DNA of 64,000 nucleotides from Chryseobacterium sp. ERMR1:04. GTDB taxonomy: Bacteria; Bacteroidota; Bacteroidia; Flavobacteriales; Weeksellaceae. The DNA is taken from positions 372,001 to 436,000 of the forward strand of contig NZ_LIRF01000007.1 in the NCBI RefSeq assembly GCF_001297705.1, in the 5' to 3' direction. Positions within the stretch are counted from its first letter, which is position 1; each line of letters begins with the position of its first letter. A program made the translations under genes and the position numbers. Positions 32,719 to 42,044 of this stretch are shown here, piece after piece. The notes beneath the pieces were generated by a model, which was not told where the DNA came from, ran no database searches, and was given only the letters and a program-made list of their open reading frames with translations.

Positions 32719-34611
32719 CTATTTTTCTAGTTGCTTATAGCTTCTCTGGATAAAATCAGTAAGATCTTTTCCTTTCAATAAATTTTGAGAAAGTTTAGCT
32801 AAATCTAAAGCATGCTTTACCAATCCTTCTTTTTCTTCTGCATTTTCAGTTTTTAAGATCTGGTTAGCAAATTCACTGTTAGAGTTTACGACAAGGTTGT
32901 ACATTTCAGGAAGGTTACCCATTCCAAACATTCCGCCGCCGCCAGTTGCCTGCATATCTTTCATTCTTCTTATAAACTCGGGCTGAGTAATGGTGAATGG
33001 AGCATCATTACTGTCTAGATCCTCTAACTGAACCGTGAATTTTGAGTCTTTAACAGCCTCTTCAACATTCTTTTTTAAAGATTCTTTTTCAGTATCATTT
33101 AATTTAGAAATAGTAGGCTCGTCTTTTTTGATCAGATTATTTACATGATCTGCATCTACTCTTGCAAATGAGATTTTCTCTTTAGAAGTTTCCAGTTTCT
33201 GGATCACGTGAGGAATGATATGAGAATCTAAAAGAAGAACTTCGTATCCTTTATCTTTTGCAGACTGAATGTAGCTGTGCTGCTCATCAGCATTAGAAGC
33301 ATAAAGAATGATTAAATTACCATCTTTATCCGTTTGTGTCGGCTTTAATTTCTCTTCTAATTCACTCCAAAGGAAATATTTTCCGTCAGTTGTAGGATAT
33401 AAAGTGAACTTGTCTGCCTTTTCTGCAAATTTCTCTTCAGTAACAATTCCGTATTCGATAACGATTTTAATGTCATTCCATTTTTGCTCGTAATCTGCAC
33501 GGTTTTCGTTAATTAAAGAAGCCATTTTGTCGGCTACTTTTTTAGTGATGTAAGAAGAAATTTTCTTTACAGCACCATCAGCCTGAAGGTAAGAACGAGA
33601 AACGTTCAATGGAATATCCGGAGAATCAATAACACCACGAAGAAGCATCAAGAAATCTGGAACGATACCTTTTACTTCATCCGTTACATATACTTGGTTT
33701 TGGTATAATTGAATTTTATCTTTCTCGATATTTAAATTGTTGCTCAATTTAGGGAAGAATAAAATTCCTGTTAAGTTGAAAGGATAATCTACATTCAAGT
33801 GAATATTGAATAAAGGCTCCTCAAACTGCATCGGGTACAACTCATGATAGAATGTCATGTAATCTTCACTCGTCAAATCACTTGGAGCAACCGTCCATGC
33901 CGGTGTTGGGTTGTTGATAATATTATCTACTTCCTCAGTTTCTGCAACAGCGTCTTCCGGAGCATCCTCAGGTAAAGGTAACGTATGTGTTTTTGTTCCG
34001 AACTTAATAGGAACAGGCATGAATTTATTATACTTTAATAACAGTTCACGGATTTTTGCTTCTTCTAAAAATTCTAATGAATCTTCTGCAATATGAAGAA
34101 TGATTTCAGTTCCTCTATCCGTTTTATCTGTTGTTTCTTCAAGAGTGAATTCCGGGCTTCCGTCACAGATCCAACGAACTGCTGGTTCATCTTTGTAAGA
34201 TTTAGTTAAGATTTCCACTTTCTCAGCCACCATAAACGCAGAGTAAAACCCTAGTCCGAAATGACCGATAATTCCTGAATCTTTTGCAGTGTCTTTATAT
34301 TTTTCCAAAAACTCTTCAGCTCCTGAAAAAGCAACCTGATTGATGTATTTTTCAACTTCTTCTGCAGTCATCCCAATTCCTTGGTCGATGATGCGAAGTG
34401 TTTTTTGTTCTTTATCAATTTTCACTTCAAGCTTCGGATTTCCGTACTCTACTTTCGCTTCGCCGATACTTGTTAAATGTTTTAATTTTAAAGTAGCATC
34501 CGTTGCATTAGAGATGAGCTCTCTCAAGAATATTTCGTGATCACTGTAAAGAAATTTTTTGATAAGCGGGAAAATGTTTTCCACAGACACATTAATATTT
34601 CCTTTAGTCAT
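32719..34611 (-). CDS. htpG: Chaperone HtpG (bacterial Hsp90)
   Basis: A 630-residue Hsp90. The N-terminal GHKL ATPase domain is intact: ELISNATDATLKL (about 31-43, the ATP-contacting Glu and Asn), DQGIGMT (about 75-81) and IGHFGLGFYSAFM lid region (about 115-127). The middle domain holds the catalytic-loop Arg in NVSRSYLQ. The C-terminal dimerisation domain includes the Gly/Met-rich GGGGMFGMGN stretch common in Bacteroidota. It folds client proteins in the cytoplasm under ATP control. Single gene with its own strong terminator; a dyad upstream may mediate heat-shock control. Confidence 0.97.
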   Translation of the reverse strand: MTKGNINVSVENIFPLIKKFLYSDHEIFLRELISNATDATLKLKHLTSIGEAKVEYGNPKLEVKIDKEQKTLRIIDQGIGMTAEEVEKYINQVAFSGAEEFLEKYKDTAKDSGIIGHFGLGFYSAFMVAEKVEILTKSYKDEPAVRWICDGSPEFTLEETTDKTDRGTEIILHIAEDSLEFLEEAKIRELLLKYNKFMPVPIKFGTKTHTLPLPEDAPEDAVAETEEVDNIINNPTPAWTVAPSDLTSEDYMTFYHELYPMQFEEPLFNIHLNVDYPFNLTGILFFPKLSNNLNIEKDKIQLYQNQVYVTDEVKGIVPDFLMLLRGVIDSPDIPLNVSRSYLQADGAVKKISSYITKKVADKMASLINENRADYEQKWNDIKIVIEYGIVTEEKFAEKADKFTLYPTTDGKYFLWSELEEKLKPTQTDKDGNLIILYASNADEQHSYIQSAKDKGYEVLLLDSHIIPHVIQKLETSKEKISFARVDADHVNNLIKKDEPTISKLNDTEKESLKKNVEEAVKDSKFTVQLEDLDSNDAPFTITQPEFIRRMKDMQATGGGGMFGMGNLPEMYNLVVNSNSEFANQILKTENAEEKEGLVKHALDLAKLSQNLLKGKDLTDFIQRSYKQLEK

Positions 34612-34669
34612 AATAATTTAGTTTTGATTTGTGTTGTTATTCACAAAAAAAATACCACACGCTAGAAAG

Positions 34670-34682
34670 TGACAGATTGGCA
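34670..34682 (-). promoter_or_regulatory. Imperfect dyad upstream of htpG, possible heat-shock element
   Basis: On the minus strand the sequence reads TGCCA-atc-TGTCA, an inverted repeat with one mismatch, about 60 bases before the htpG ATG. Similar TGaCA/TGtCA dyads may occur at chaperone promoters in this phylum, but I have no comparison set here. Confidence 0.25.
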
Positions 34683-34758
34683 TCATTTATAATGGAATGA
34701 GGAGTTTATGGATTTTCAATGAAATGTCTTACTTTTAATCCTCAAAAAATTTTTTAAA

Positions 34759-37656
34759 ATGAAGTTGAAATGTACAGTTTTTATTCTGCTCATCATGACC
34801 TGCTTTATGTATGGACAGAAAACACCTTTGAACCATTCTGTCTACGATAGCTGGCAAAATATGGGGGCTAGAAAAATCTCAAATGATGGAAAATGGATCG
34901 CCTATTCTGTGGATGCTCAGGAGGGAAATCCCAACCTTTCGTTATATTCAGTTAAAAATAAAAATTCAAAAACGTTTGCAAGAGGTACAAAATTAGAATT
35001 TACGAATGATTCCAGGTTTGCTGTTTTCCAAATTCGTCCGTTGTATCAAGATGTAAAAGCGGTAAAGGATAAAAAACTAAAAAAGAATAAATTAACAAAA
35101 GACAGTCTTGCGATAGTTGATTTTTTGAATGGTAAAACGGAAAAAATACCTAATGTAAAAGGATTTAAAATTCCTGAAAAAGGAGATTCTTATGTTGCTT
35201 ATATTCTGGAAAATATAAAAGATAAATCTTCGGATGATGCTTCTGATAAGGAAGATGGAGACGAAAAAAAAGATGACGATGAAAATGCAAAGCCATTGCA
35301 GTTGGTGGTGCGAAATCTGTTGAATGGAAAAAGTACAACCTATGAGAATGTATTCCGCTATGAATTCAGTAAAAATGGAAAACAGCTCGTTTTTGTAACT
35401 AAAAAGCCTGAAGAGAAAACCAGTAAAGATAAAAATGAGAAGAAAGATTCATTAGATGAAAAATCTGTTACTAAAAAAGAGACGAATAAATCAAAGCCAA
35501 AGAAATATGCATTTCAAACCGTACAGGTAGTTAATTTGCAGACAGGTGCTGTAGATAAAATTTCTGAAATGGAAGGTGATTTTTCCCAGTTGTCTCTTGA
35601 TGAAGAAGGAAGCCAGTTGGCATTTGTAGGAACTTCTTCTGCACAGAATGATTTAGTGAAACTGTATCAGCTGTATTATTTTAATTTTAAAGGAAATAAA
35701 AAAGAAATTATAACCAATGACAATTCGGAAATGAAAAAGAACTGGGTGATTTCTGAAAACCGTTTACCCAAATTCAGCAAAAACGGGAAGCAGCTCTATT
35801 TTGGTGTTGCCCCAAAACCTATAGCAAAAGATACCGCTATGATTGCAAATGACCATGCGGTTGTGGATATTTGGAATTATAAAGATGATTATCTGCAAAC
35901 GGTACAACTAAAGGAGTTGAAAGATGATCTGAAAAAATCTTATGCAGCAGTAATGCAAACGGAAAAACCCAATTTGTTCAAAAATATTGATGGGGTAGAT
36001 TTGGATACTTTACGAGTGGTAAACGAGGGAAATGCTGAATTTGCGCTAGGTATCACCAGTTTGAATAACCGCATTTCTTCACAATGGGAAGGGTCAACAA
36101 AGAAGACATACTTCATTATCGATAATAAAACTGGGGAAAGAACAGAAATCATTCACAATCTTAATGGCTCGGTTGCTGTATCTCCGCTAGGTAAGTTTGT
36201 TGTGATTTTTGACAGAGAAAAAGGAAAGTGGTTCAGCTATAATGTGAAGACAAAGCTAACACTTCCTTTGAATAGCGAATTGCCAGTTTCTTTCGTGGAT
36301 GAAGAGTTTGATATGCCGGATTTTCCTGACCCCTATGGGATCGCATCATGGACGGATAATGATGAATCTGTGATTATCAAAGACCGTTATGATCTTTGGG
36401 AGTTTTTCCTTAACGGTTCAAAAAAGCCAAGAAATATTACAAATGGATTCGGACGTAAAAATAAAATAACATTTGAAACATACGATTTAGATAAAGATAT
36501 TAAAAGTTTAAACCGAAAATCTTCTATTTATTTGTCGGCTTTTGATAATACATCCAAAGCGAACGGAATTTTTAAAACATCTATTCATTCAAACATTGAT
36601 CCTATAAAGATTCAAATGGAAAATGTCTGGGGATACAGAACGCTTCAAAAAGCAAAAAATGCGGAAGAATATGTTTTAATTAAAGAATCATATACTGATT
36701 CTCCCAATATTTTTGCGACATCAGATTTCTCTAAACAGGACAAGCTGAGTGATACCAATCCACAGCAAAAGCTTTACAATTGGGGAACAGACGAATTGGT
36801 AAACTGGACAACACCCAAAGGAAATACATCTACAGGAGTTGTATACAAACCGGAAAATTTTGACCCAAATAAAAAATATCCTATGATTGTCTATTTCTAT
36901 GAAAAACTTTCGGATAATCTGAATCGTTATGTAGCTCCGGCTCCAACGCCTTCAAGATTAAATATTTCTTATTTTGTGAGCAACGGATATTTGGTTTTTA
37001 CTCCTGATATTTCTTATATCGACGGTTTTCCCGGAGAATCGGCAATGGAGTACATCAATTCAGGAGTTGAAAAGTTAAAAGAAAATTCTTGGGTAGATGC
37101 TGCTAAAATAGGAATTCAGGGGCAAAGTTGGGGAGGTTACCAAGTGGCCTATCTTATTGCTCATACCAATATGTATGCTGCGGCATGGAGTGGTGCTCCA
37201 GTTGTTAATATGACTTCTGCTTATGGAGGAATCAGATGGTCTTCAGGAATGAACCGACAGTTCCAGTATGAAAAATCCCAGAGTAGATTAGGGAAAAATC
37301 TATGGGAAGCGCCGGATCTTTATATTAAAAATTCACCACTTTTTACAATGGATAAAGTGAAAACTCCGGTCGTAATTATGAGTAATGATAAAGATGGAGC
37401 AGTGCCTTGGTATCAGGGAATTGAAATGTTTACCGCATTACGCCGTTTGGGGAAACAGGTTTGGCTTCTGAATTATAATGGAGATGATCACAATCTTATG
37501 AAACGCCAGAACAGAAAAGATATCCAAATCCGTGAACAGCAGTTTTTTGATTATTACCTTAAAGGTGCCAAAGCTCCGGCTTGGATGACAAAAGGTGTTC
37601 CTGCCACGCAAAAAGGAAAAGATTGGGGATTTGAGTTAACAGACGAAAAGCCTTAA
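34759..37656 (+). CDS. S9 family (prolyl oligopeptidase-type) serine peptidase
   Basis: A 965-residue exported peptidase with a signal peptide (IMTCFMYGQ, cut about residue 21). A beta-propeller of WD-like/PD40 repeats covers about 30-690 and is interrupted by a highly charged Lys/Asp/Glu insert at about 154-180 and another at 215-245. The catalytic alpha/beta-hydrolase domain follows: GQSWGGY with nucleophile Ser790, acid in MSNDKDGAVPW and His in GDDHNLMK. It should cleave peptides in the periplasm. Similar long S9 peptidases are common in Flavobacteriia. Single gene, ended by a bidirectional terminator. Confidence 0.92.
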   Translation: MKLKCTVFILLIMTCFMYGQKTPLNHSVYDSWQNMGARKISNDGKWIAYSVDAQEGNPNLSLYSVKNKNSKTFARGTKLEFTNDSRFAVFQIRPLYQDVKAVKDKKLKKNKLTKDSLAIVDFLNGKTEKIPNVKGFKIPEKGDSYVAYILENIKDKSSDDASDKEDGDEKKDDDENAKPLQLVVRNLLNGKSTTYENVFRYEFSKNGKQLVFVTKKPEEKTSKDKNEKKDSLDEKSVTKKETNKSKPKKYAFQTVQVVNLQTGAVDKISEMEGDFSQLSLDEEGSQLAFVGTSSAQNDLVKLYQLYYFNFKGNKKEIITNDNSEMKKNWVISENRLPKFSKNGKQLYFGVAPKPIAKDTAMIANDHAVVDIWNYKDDYLQTVQLKELKDDLKKSYAAVMQTEKPNLFKNIDGVDLDTLRVVNEGNAEFALGITSLNNRISSQWEGSTKKTYFIIDNKTGERTEIIHNLNGSVAVSPLGKFVVIFDREKGKWFSYNVKTKLTLPLNSELPVSFVDEEFDMPDFPDPYGIASWTDNDESVIIKDRYDLWEFFLNGSKKPRNITNGFGRKNKITFETYDLDKDIKSLNRKSSIYLSAFDNTSKANGIFKTSIHSNIDPIKIQMENVWGYRTLQKAKNAEEYVLIKESYTDSPNIFATSDFSKQDKLSDTNPQQKLYNWGTDELVNWTTPKGNTSTGVVYKPENFDPNKKYPMIVYFYEKLSDNLNRYVAPAPTPSRLNISYFVSNGYLVFTPDISYIDGFPGESAMEYINSGVEKLKENSWVDAAKIGIQGQSWGGYQVAYLIAHTNMYAAAWSGAPVVNMTSAYGGIRWSSGMNRQFQYEKSQSRLGKNLWEAPDLYIKNSPLFTMDKVKTPVVIMSNDKDGAVPWYQGIEMFTALRRLGKQVWLLNYNGDDHNLMKRQNRKDIQIREQQFFDYYLKGAKAPAWMTKGVPATQKGKDWGFELTDEKP

Positions 37657-37668
37657 CATTGATAAATA

Positions 37669-37701
37669 AAAATCGGCGGCACCAAAGGTGCCGCCGATTT
37701 T
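37669..37701. terminator. Bidirectional terminator between the S9 peptidase gene and recA
   Basis: A perfect 15-bp stem (aaaatcggcggcacc and its complement) with an aaa loop, between convergent genes. Confidence 0.85.
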
Positions 37702-37721
37702 GTTAAATATATCTTTAGAAA

Positions 37722-38843
37722 TTACTGCTTTTTATTAGCAATTTCTTCTTTGATTTTATTTTCCAATTCCTCAGAAAGTTCAGGATTGTCTTTCAATAAA
37801 TCTCTTACTGCATCACGACCTTGTCCCAATTTAGTTTCACCGTAGCTGAACCAAGAACCGCTTTTCTTTACAATTCCCATATCTACTGCTGCATCAAGGA
37901 TTTCTCCTGTTTTAGATACCCCTTCACCATACATGATGTCGAATTCTGCCATTTTGAAAGGTGGAGCTACTTTGTTTTTCACAATTTTCACTTTTACACG
38001 GCTTCCTACAGCTTCATCTCCATTTTTGATAGGTGCACTTGCTTTTCTGATGTCTACTCTTACAGAAGCATAGAATTTCAATGCATTACCCCCTGTTGTT
38101 GTTTCAGGATTTCCGAACATTACCCCGATTTTCTCTCTCAACTGGTTGATGAAAATTACGGTACATTTTGTTCTAGAAATAGTCGCCGTTAATTTTCTCA
38201 ACGCCTGAGACATCAATCTTGCATGAAGACCCATTTTAGAATCTCCCATTTCACCTTCAATCTCTGCCTTTGGAGTTAATGCAGCTACAGAGTCAATTAC
38301 CACAATGTCAATTGCTCCTGAACGAATCAAGTTGTCAGCAATTTCCAGCGCTTGTTCACCGTTGTCTGGTTGAGAAATGATAAGGTTTTCAAGATCAATT
38401 CCTAGCTTTCCTGCATAGCCTCTGTCAAAAGCGTGTTCTGCATCAATAAATGCAGCAATTCCACCAGCTTTCTGAGCTTCAGCAATTGCATGAAGTGTTA
38501 AAGTTGTTTTACCTGAAGATTCAGGTCCTAGATTTCAGATGATTCTTCCTCTTGGATATCCGCCAACGCTAAAGCGATATCACTCTGAAGGAATATCCGA
38601 TAGATGTGTAAAGAAAGTTGTTTTACCTGAAGATTCAGGTCCGTAGATTTCAATGATTCTTCCTCTTGGATATCCGCCAACGCCTAAAGCGATATCTAAT
38701 CCTAAAGATCCTGAAGGAATAACTTCGATTGTAGTGTCAATATTGCTGTCACCCAATGTCATTACAGTTCCCTTTCCGTATGTTTTATCTAGCTTGTCAA
38801 GCACTAATGCTAATGCCTTTTTCTTATCTTCTATGTTGCTCAT
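37722..38843 (-). pseudogene. recA: recA interrupted by a degraded internal tandem duplication
   Basis: RecA recombinase, split in two. The 5' part (38580-38843) encodes the normal start MSNIEDKKKALALVLDKLDK and runs through the Walker A sequence GPESSGKTT, then leaves the frame (FFTHLSDIPSE, stop). The 3' part encodes everything from a second GPESSGKTT through the end (LTLHAIAEAQKAGG, Walker B region IDIVVIDSVAAL, loop 2 NPETTTGGNALKF, C-terminus EEIANKKQ) without errors. Between them is an extra, damaged copy of the Walker A region. Removing the extra 114 bases and mending the join would restore a normal RecA. As read, no full-length protein could be made. Confidence 0.85.
38500..38735. repeat. 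Imperfect tandem duplication inside recA
   Basis: The unit beginning aaagttgttttacctgaaga occurs at 38500 and again at 38614, an offset of 114. The right copy (to about 38735) is in frame and normal. The left copy (to about 38613) has single-base losses (tccgtag to tcctag, gcctaaag to gctaaag), a one-base insertion, and a loss of about 14 bases near its end, then an unrelated short tail (gatagatgtgtaaag). Confidence 0.85.
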
Positions 38844-38863
38844 CTGTTGTTAAAATAATTGCT

Positions 38864-38871
38864 CAAAAATA
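38864..38871 (-). promoter_or_regulatory. -7 box of recA
   Basis: Minus strand TATTTTTG matches TAnnTTTG, 20 bases before the recA ATG. Confidence 0.45.
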
Positions 38872-39056
38872 GGGAATTTTACTTTCAAAAACTAATGTTA
38901 TTTATTCTTGGAAATTGATATTATAGTTAAAAAAGTATAAAATTAATCATGTTAAGATACGTTGTATGTTATTCTGAATGAAATGACTAATCTATTAAAT
39001 GAAAAATAAATTCTTAATCATTTGATATGGAAATGGTATTTTTAAAGTGATGTAAA

Positions 39057-40253
39057 TTAATGAAAATTAGAGTTTTTCGTAACGCTTAAATAATCTTCCA
39101 ATACTTTCAATTGAGCCTTGTTACCTCTTTTAATTCTAGTATCGCGACCGATTAAATTATCATAAATTTTGTTGATCACAATTTTTGTATTGGGGAAAAT
39201 TGCTCTGTTAGGAACATCCGGAATTTGTAATCTTTTACAAACATCATCATCCAATAAAAACCATGTACAGCAAATGTGTAAATAGCGTAAATTTTTTCTT
39301 TGAAACTTAAATTTTAGAATGGGATTTTCCAGTGATTCATTCAAAAGAGAATGAGCCAGTAAGGCAGAATCTTTATCAGCGGGTGGCTGAACCGAAGTCC
39401 ATAAATAAAAATATTCTGTCGCTTGTTTTTTATCGTCGGGTAATAAATTTTCAGGGATCCCTAATAGATATCCGACATATTTCCAAAGGTGAAACAGCCC
39501 TTTTTCTTCTTCAACGGAAAATGTATTTCCTAATTTTTTAAGACTGTGAAGGAATACCAAACTGAAACCGATGTACGTTGCCATCATATCCCATGAATTG
39601 ATAGGTTCGCCCCAGTTTTCTGTGTCCCAGGCTTTGTAATGTTTTTTAATGGAAAGTCTTGCGTAGGAATGGATCAATCTTGTTTTAATGGCAAATTCAT
39701 ATCCTTTAGCATGAACTTCCAAAGCGTTGTATCTTGTTGCGTTTACCCAAAAGTCCAACGTCTCGGAAAGACGCTTTACCGCTCCTTTTTTTAAAGCTTC
39801 AGTGGCAATCAAAGGTTTGTTGAGATAAGCGTAATCGTAACCTCCAATTAAGCAGTAGTCTCTCAATGAAATTAATGAATCTATATTGCTTCTCATACAG
39901 AGTTCTGCGCCACTTTTCAGCAATTCATAATCAAGCCACTCGGGAATCTGTTGGGTTTGTAAAAATAATTTTTTTACACTTTCAGGAATATTGTCATTTA
40001 CTGAAATTCCATTTCGGATGTAGCCTTCAATTTCTCTAGATGCCTCACTGAATTTTTTAGTGAGATAAACGTCTTTTACCACCTCATCACCCATCTCATC
40101 AACGTGATAAAAATAAGGAGCGAACTTTTCAAAATCTTTAAAACTCACCTCTGCTCCGGAAAATTCAGTAAGTTGTTTTCCGTTGCCTTTGCTCCAAAAG
40201 TCTTTGAAATGTTGAGAGTTCTTAAAACGAGGTTGTAAAGTTGCTTTTTCCAT
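39057..40253 (-). CDS. Oxygenase MpaB family protein (DUF2236)
   Basis: A 398-residue, mostly helical protein of the MpaB/latex-clearing-protein (DUF2236) type. The haem-binding region pattern is partly visible: a conserved Arg/His-rich stretch TRLIHSYARLSIKKHY (about 201-216) and GEPINSWDMMATYIGFSLVFLHSL (about 226-249), where family members place the haem ligand and nearby Thr. Relatives are haem b enzymes that oxidise polyisoprene or the mycophenolic acid precursor chain; the substrate here is unknown. No signal peptide. Single gene. Confidence 0.75.
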   Translation of the reverse strand: MEKATLQPRFKNSQHFKDFWSKGNGKQLTEFSGAEVSFKDFEKFAPYFYHVDEMGDEVVKDVYLTKKFSEASREIEGYIRNGISVNDNIPESVKKLFLQTQQIPEWLDYELLKSGAELCMRSNIDSLISLRDYCLIGGYDYAYLNKPLIATEALKKGAVKRLSETLDFWVNATRYNALEVHAKGYEFAIKTRLIHSYARLSIKKHYKAWDTENWGEPINSWDMMATYIGFSLVFLHSLKKLGNTFSVEEEKGLFHLWKYVGYLLGIPENLLPDDKKQATEYFYLWTSVQPPADKDSALLAHSLLNESLENPILKFKFQRKNLRYLHICCTWFLLDDDVCKRLQIPDVPNRAIFPNTKIVINKIYDNLIGRDTRIKRGNKAQLKVLEDYLSVTKNSNFH

Positions 40254-40399
40254 TGAATATAAAAATACAAGTTTTAAGCCGAAATTCCTTGGTGAGATTT
40301 ATCAGGATTTAAAGGTGAATGGTTAATTGTGAAGTCGCTTTGCTTGTAAATTTTGATAAGATTAATTCATAATTTACCATTGTCTATTCATATTTGAAA

Positions 40400-41164
40400 T
40401 TAAATAAGTCCCCATTCAAAAGCCTTTTTCACCAATTCTTTGCTGTTTCTTGAACTTGTTTTTGCTAAAATATTTCTTCTGTGCGTACGTACGGTATGTT
40501 CAGATAAGATGAGCATTTTAGATATTTCTGATCCGGAATATCCTTTGGCTATAAAAGATAAAACCTCGGTTTCTCTTTTGGTTAAATTCATACAGGGGTG
40601 ATGAGGGATTGATTCATCATCAATCTTCATTTGGTGAAAATCATTTCTGGGACTTATTCCCGAAACCAATACCGTATACGGATTATGCTTTGTGATATGA
40701 TGAATGTTCGTATGAATGTTGATAGACTGTATGAGGTGTCCATTTTCATCTTCCAGGGTCGGAATAGCCTGATGATGAAACAATTCATAATTTCCATTAG
40801 CCGTTTTCATTCTAAAACAATAGCTGGATTTCGTGAATAGTTGATGATCCAGACCAATTTCCAGCATCTTTTCAATAACAGTTTGTTCCGCTTTCATAAC
40901 AAACGGAATGTCATCAGGATGGGTAAGATTAATGACTTCTCTTAGATTTTCCGGATATTTTTTTAAACCATGCATTTCATGATGGTTAGAAAGGGTACTG
41001 TTGGTAAGGTTTAATACATAATAATAATATTGCCCAATGCTAAACATTTCCCCAATGATTTTTTCAATAGGTGGTCTGTAGAGAATTTTATCATCGGATT
41101 TCCTGACCCCAGGGTAGGCTTTCCATACTTCAATTAAAGGGTGTTCCTCTTCAGAGTTGTGCAT
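40400..41164 (-). CDS. LuxR-type transcriptional regulator with a PAS-like sensor domain
   Basis: A 254-residue protein. Residues about 1-165 look like a PAS-fold sensor (HPDDIPFVMKAEQTVIEKM, YCFRMKTANGNYELFHHQAI). The C-terminal LuxR helix-turn-helix at about 190-250 has the family signature LTKRETEVLSFIAKGYSGSEI, then SEHTVRTHRRNILAK. No receiver domain is present, so it probably binds a small ligand directly. Its target is unknown. Such orphan PAS-LuxR regulators are frequent in Chryseobacterium-like genomes. Confidence 0.85.
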   Translation of the reverse strand: MHNSEEEHPLIEVWKAYPGVRKSDDKILYRPPIEKIIGEMFSIGQYYYYVLNLTNSTLSNHHEMHGLKKYPENLREVINLTHPDDIPFVMKAEQTVIEKMLEIGLDHQLFTKSSYCFRMKTANGNYELFHHQAIPTLEDENGHLIQSINIHTNIHHITKHNPYTVLVSGISPRNDFHQMKIDDESIPHHPCMNLTKRETEVLSFIAKGYSGSEISKMLILSEHTVRTHRRNILAKTSSRNSKELVKKAFEWGLI

Positions 41165-41263
41165 GATTGAGTTTTGCTTAAAAATAGTTAAAGATTTCTT
41201 AAAAATACCACAAAAGGGGGATTTTTTTATATAGAAAAAATTCTAAACTTTGTGTCATTAATA

Positions 41264-41476
41264 ACCGTGAAAACTTTCTTTAAACTGTTTTGCTATACAG
41301 TTGGTATTTCTGAACATTATTCTTGGTTCAGAAAAATTTAATCAAACAATTAAAATATAAGAAATATGCTGTTTTGTGCAAAACAGTATATGAATCATAA
41401 AGTTTAAAATTTTCGTTAGCTGTTGAAAAGGATAAACTAAAAACCTCTCAAAATTTTTTGAGAGGTCTTTTTATTT
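41264..41476 (+). ncRNA. Candidate structured non-coding RNA
   Basis: A 310-base gap holds three hairpins and a terminator in a row: aactgt/acagtt (41283-41302), tctgaac/gttcaga (41309-41332), a 28-bp near-palindrome atatgctgttttg-tg-caaaacagtatat (41364-41391, one mismatch) and an 11-bp terminator stem (41443-41466) with a T-rich tail reading to the right. No ORF over 13 codons lies inside. Such a row of stems ending in a terminator suggests a small RNA on the plus strand. The 5' end is a guess. Confidence 0.35.
41443..41476. terminator. Terminator at the end of the hairpin-rich region
   Basis: An 11-bp stem acctctcaaaa/ttttgagaggt followed by a T-rich tail on the plus strand; on the minus strand it directly follows the PH-like gene, so it may serve that gene instead. 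Confidence 0.75.
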
Positions 41477-41953
41477 TTAGGCTACATCTTTTTTGTAAGA
41501 AATGTTATTTTCGTTAAAAAACTCGATTAACTTTTGTTTGTCTTTTATAGAGAAGGATCTTTTTTTTCCGTTCTTTAGCTGTAAAAATACAATGTTGTTG
41601 TTTCCCATAATAAAAGATTTTCCATATTTCCCTGAAAGTCTGATGCCCCAACCTCCAAAATCGAGGAGGGGATTCGTTTTTACAATTTGAATTTCCTTGA
41701 TTTCGTTCCATTCTATTTTTTTTGATGTAAAAGTAAACGGAAAGAAGCTGTATTCGAAGTAGCTTGTAGTGAGATGTAATGTAAGGAGTGAAAAGGTAAA
41801 AAGTAAAATAAGGGGAATGGTGATGTATACTATGGTCATGTCAAATTCTCCGTTTTTTGTACGGATCAAAGTGATTACAATGAACAGGGTAATAAGTATC
41901 CCTACAATAAATAGTGGAAATCGGGAGGTTTCGTGAAAGCTTTTTGAATTCAT
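41477..41953 (-). CDS. Small membrane protein with a PH-like domain
   Basis: A 158-residue protein starting MNSKSFHETSRF, with two hydrophobic helices (about 15-33 and 40-65) followed by a beta-rich domain (IEWNEIKEIQIVKTNPLLDFGG, then FLQLKNGKKRSFSIKDK) of the kind seen in bacterial PH-domain proteins. The ending ENNISYKKDVA is plain. A start at 41995 is in frame but lies in the A-run of the gapA terminator, so it is unlikely. Function unknown. Confidence 0.7.
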   Translation of the reverse strand: MNSKSFHETSRFPLFIVGILITLFIVITLIRTKNGEFDMTIVYITIPLILLFTFSLLTLHLTTSYFEYSFFPFTFTSKKIEWNEIKEIQIVKTNPLLDFGGWGIRLSGKYGKSFIMGNNNIVFLQLKNGKKRSFSIKDKQKLIEFFNENNISYKKDVA

Positions 41954-41993
41954 TTGTGCAGGTTTATTCCAAAAATACAAAAATATTGAACAC

Positions 41994-42019
41994 AAAAAAA
42001 CCTTCCAAAGGGAAGGTTT
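41994..42019 (-). terminator. Terminator after gapA
   Basis: Minus strand 9-bp stem (arms aaaccttcc and ggaaggttt on the plus strand) with a four-base loop and a run of seven T. Confidence 0.8.
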
Positions 42020-42044
42020 TATATCGTAAAGCTAAATTACTTTA

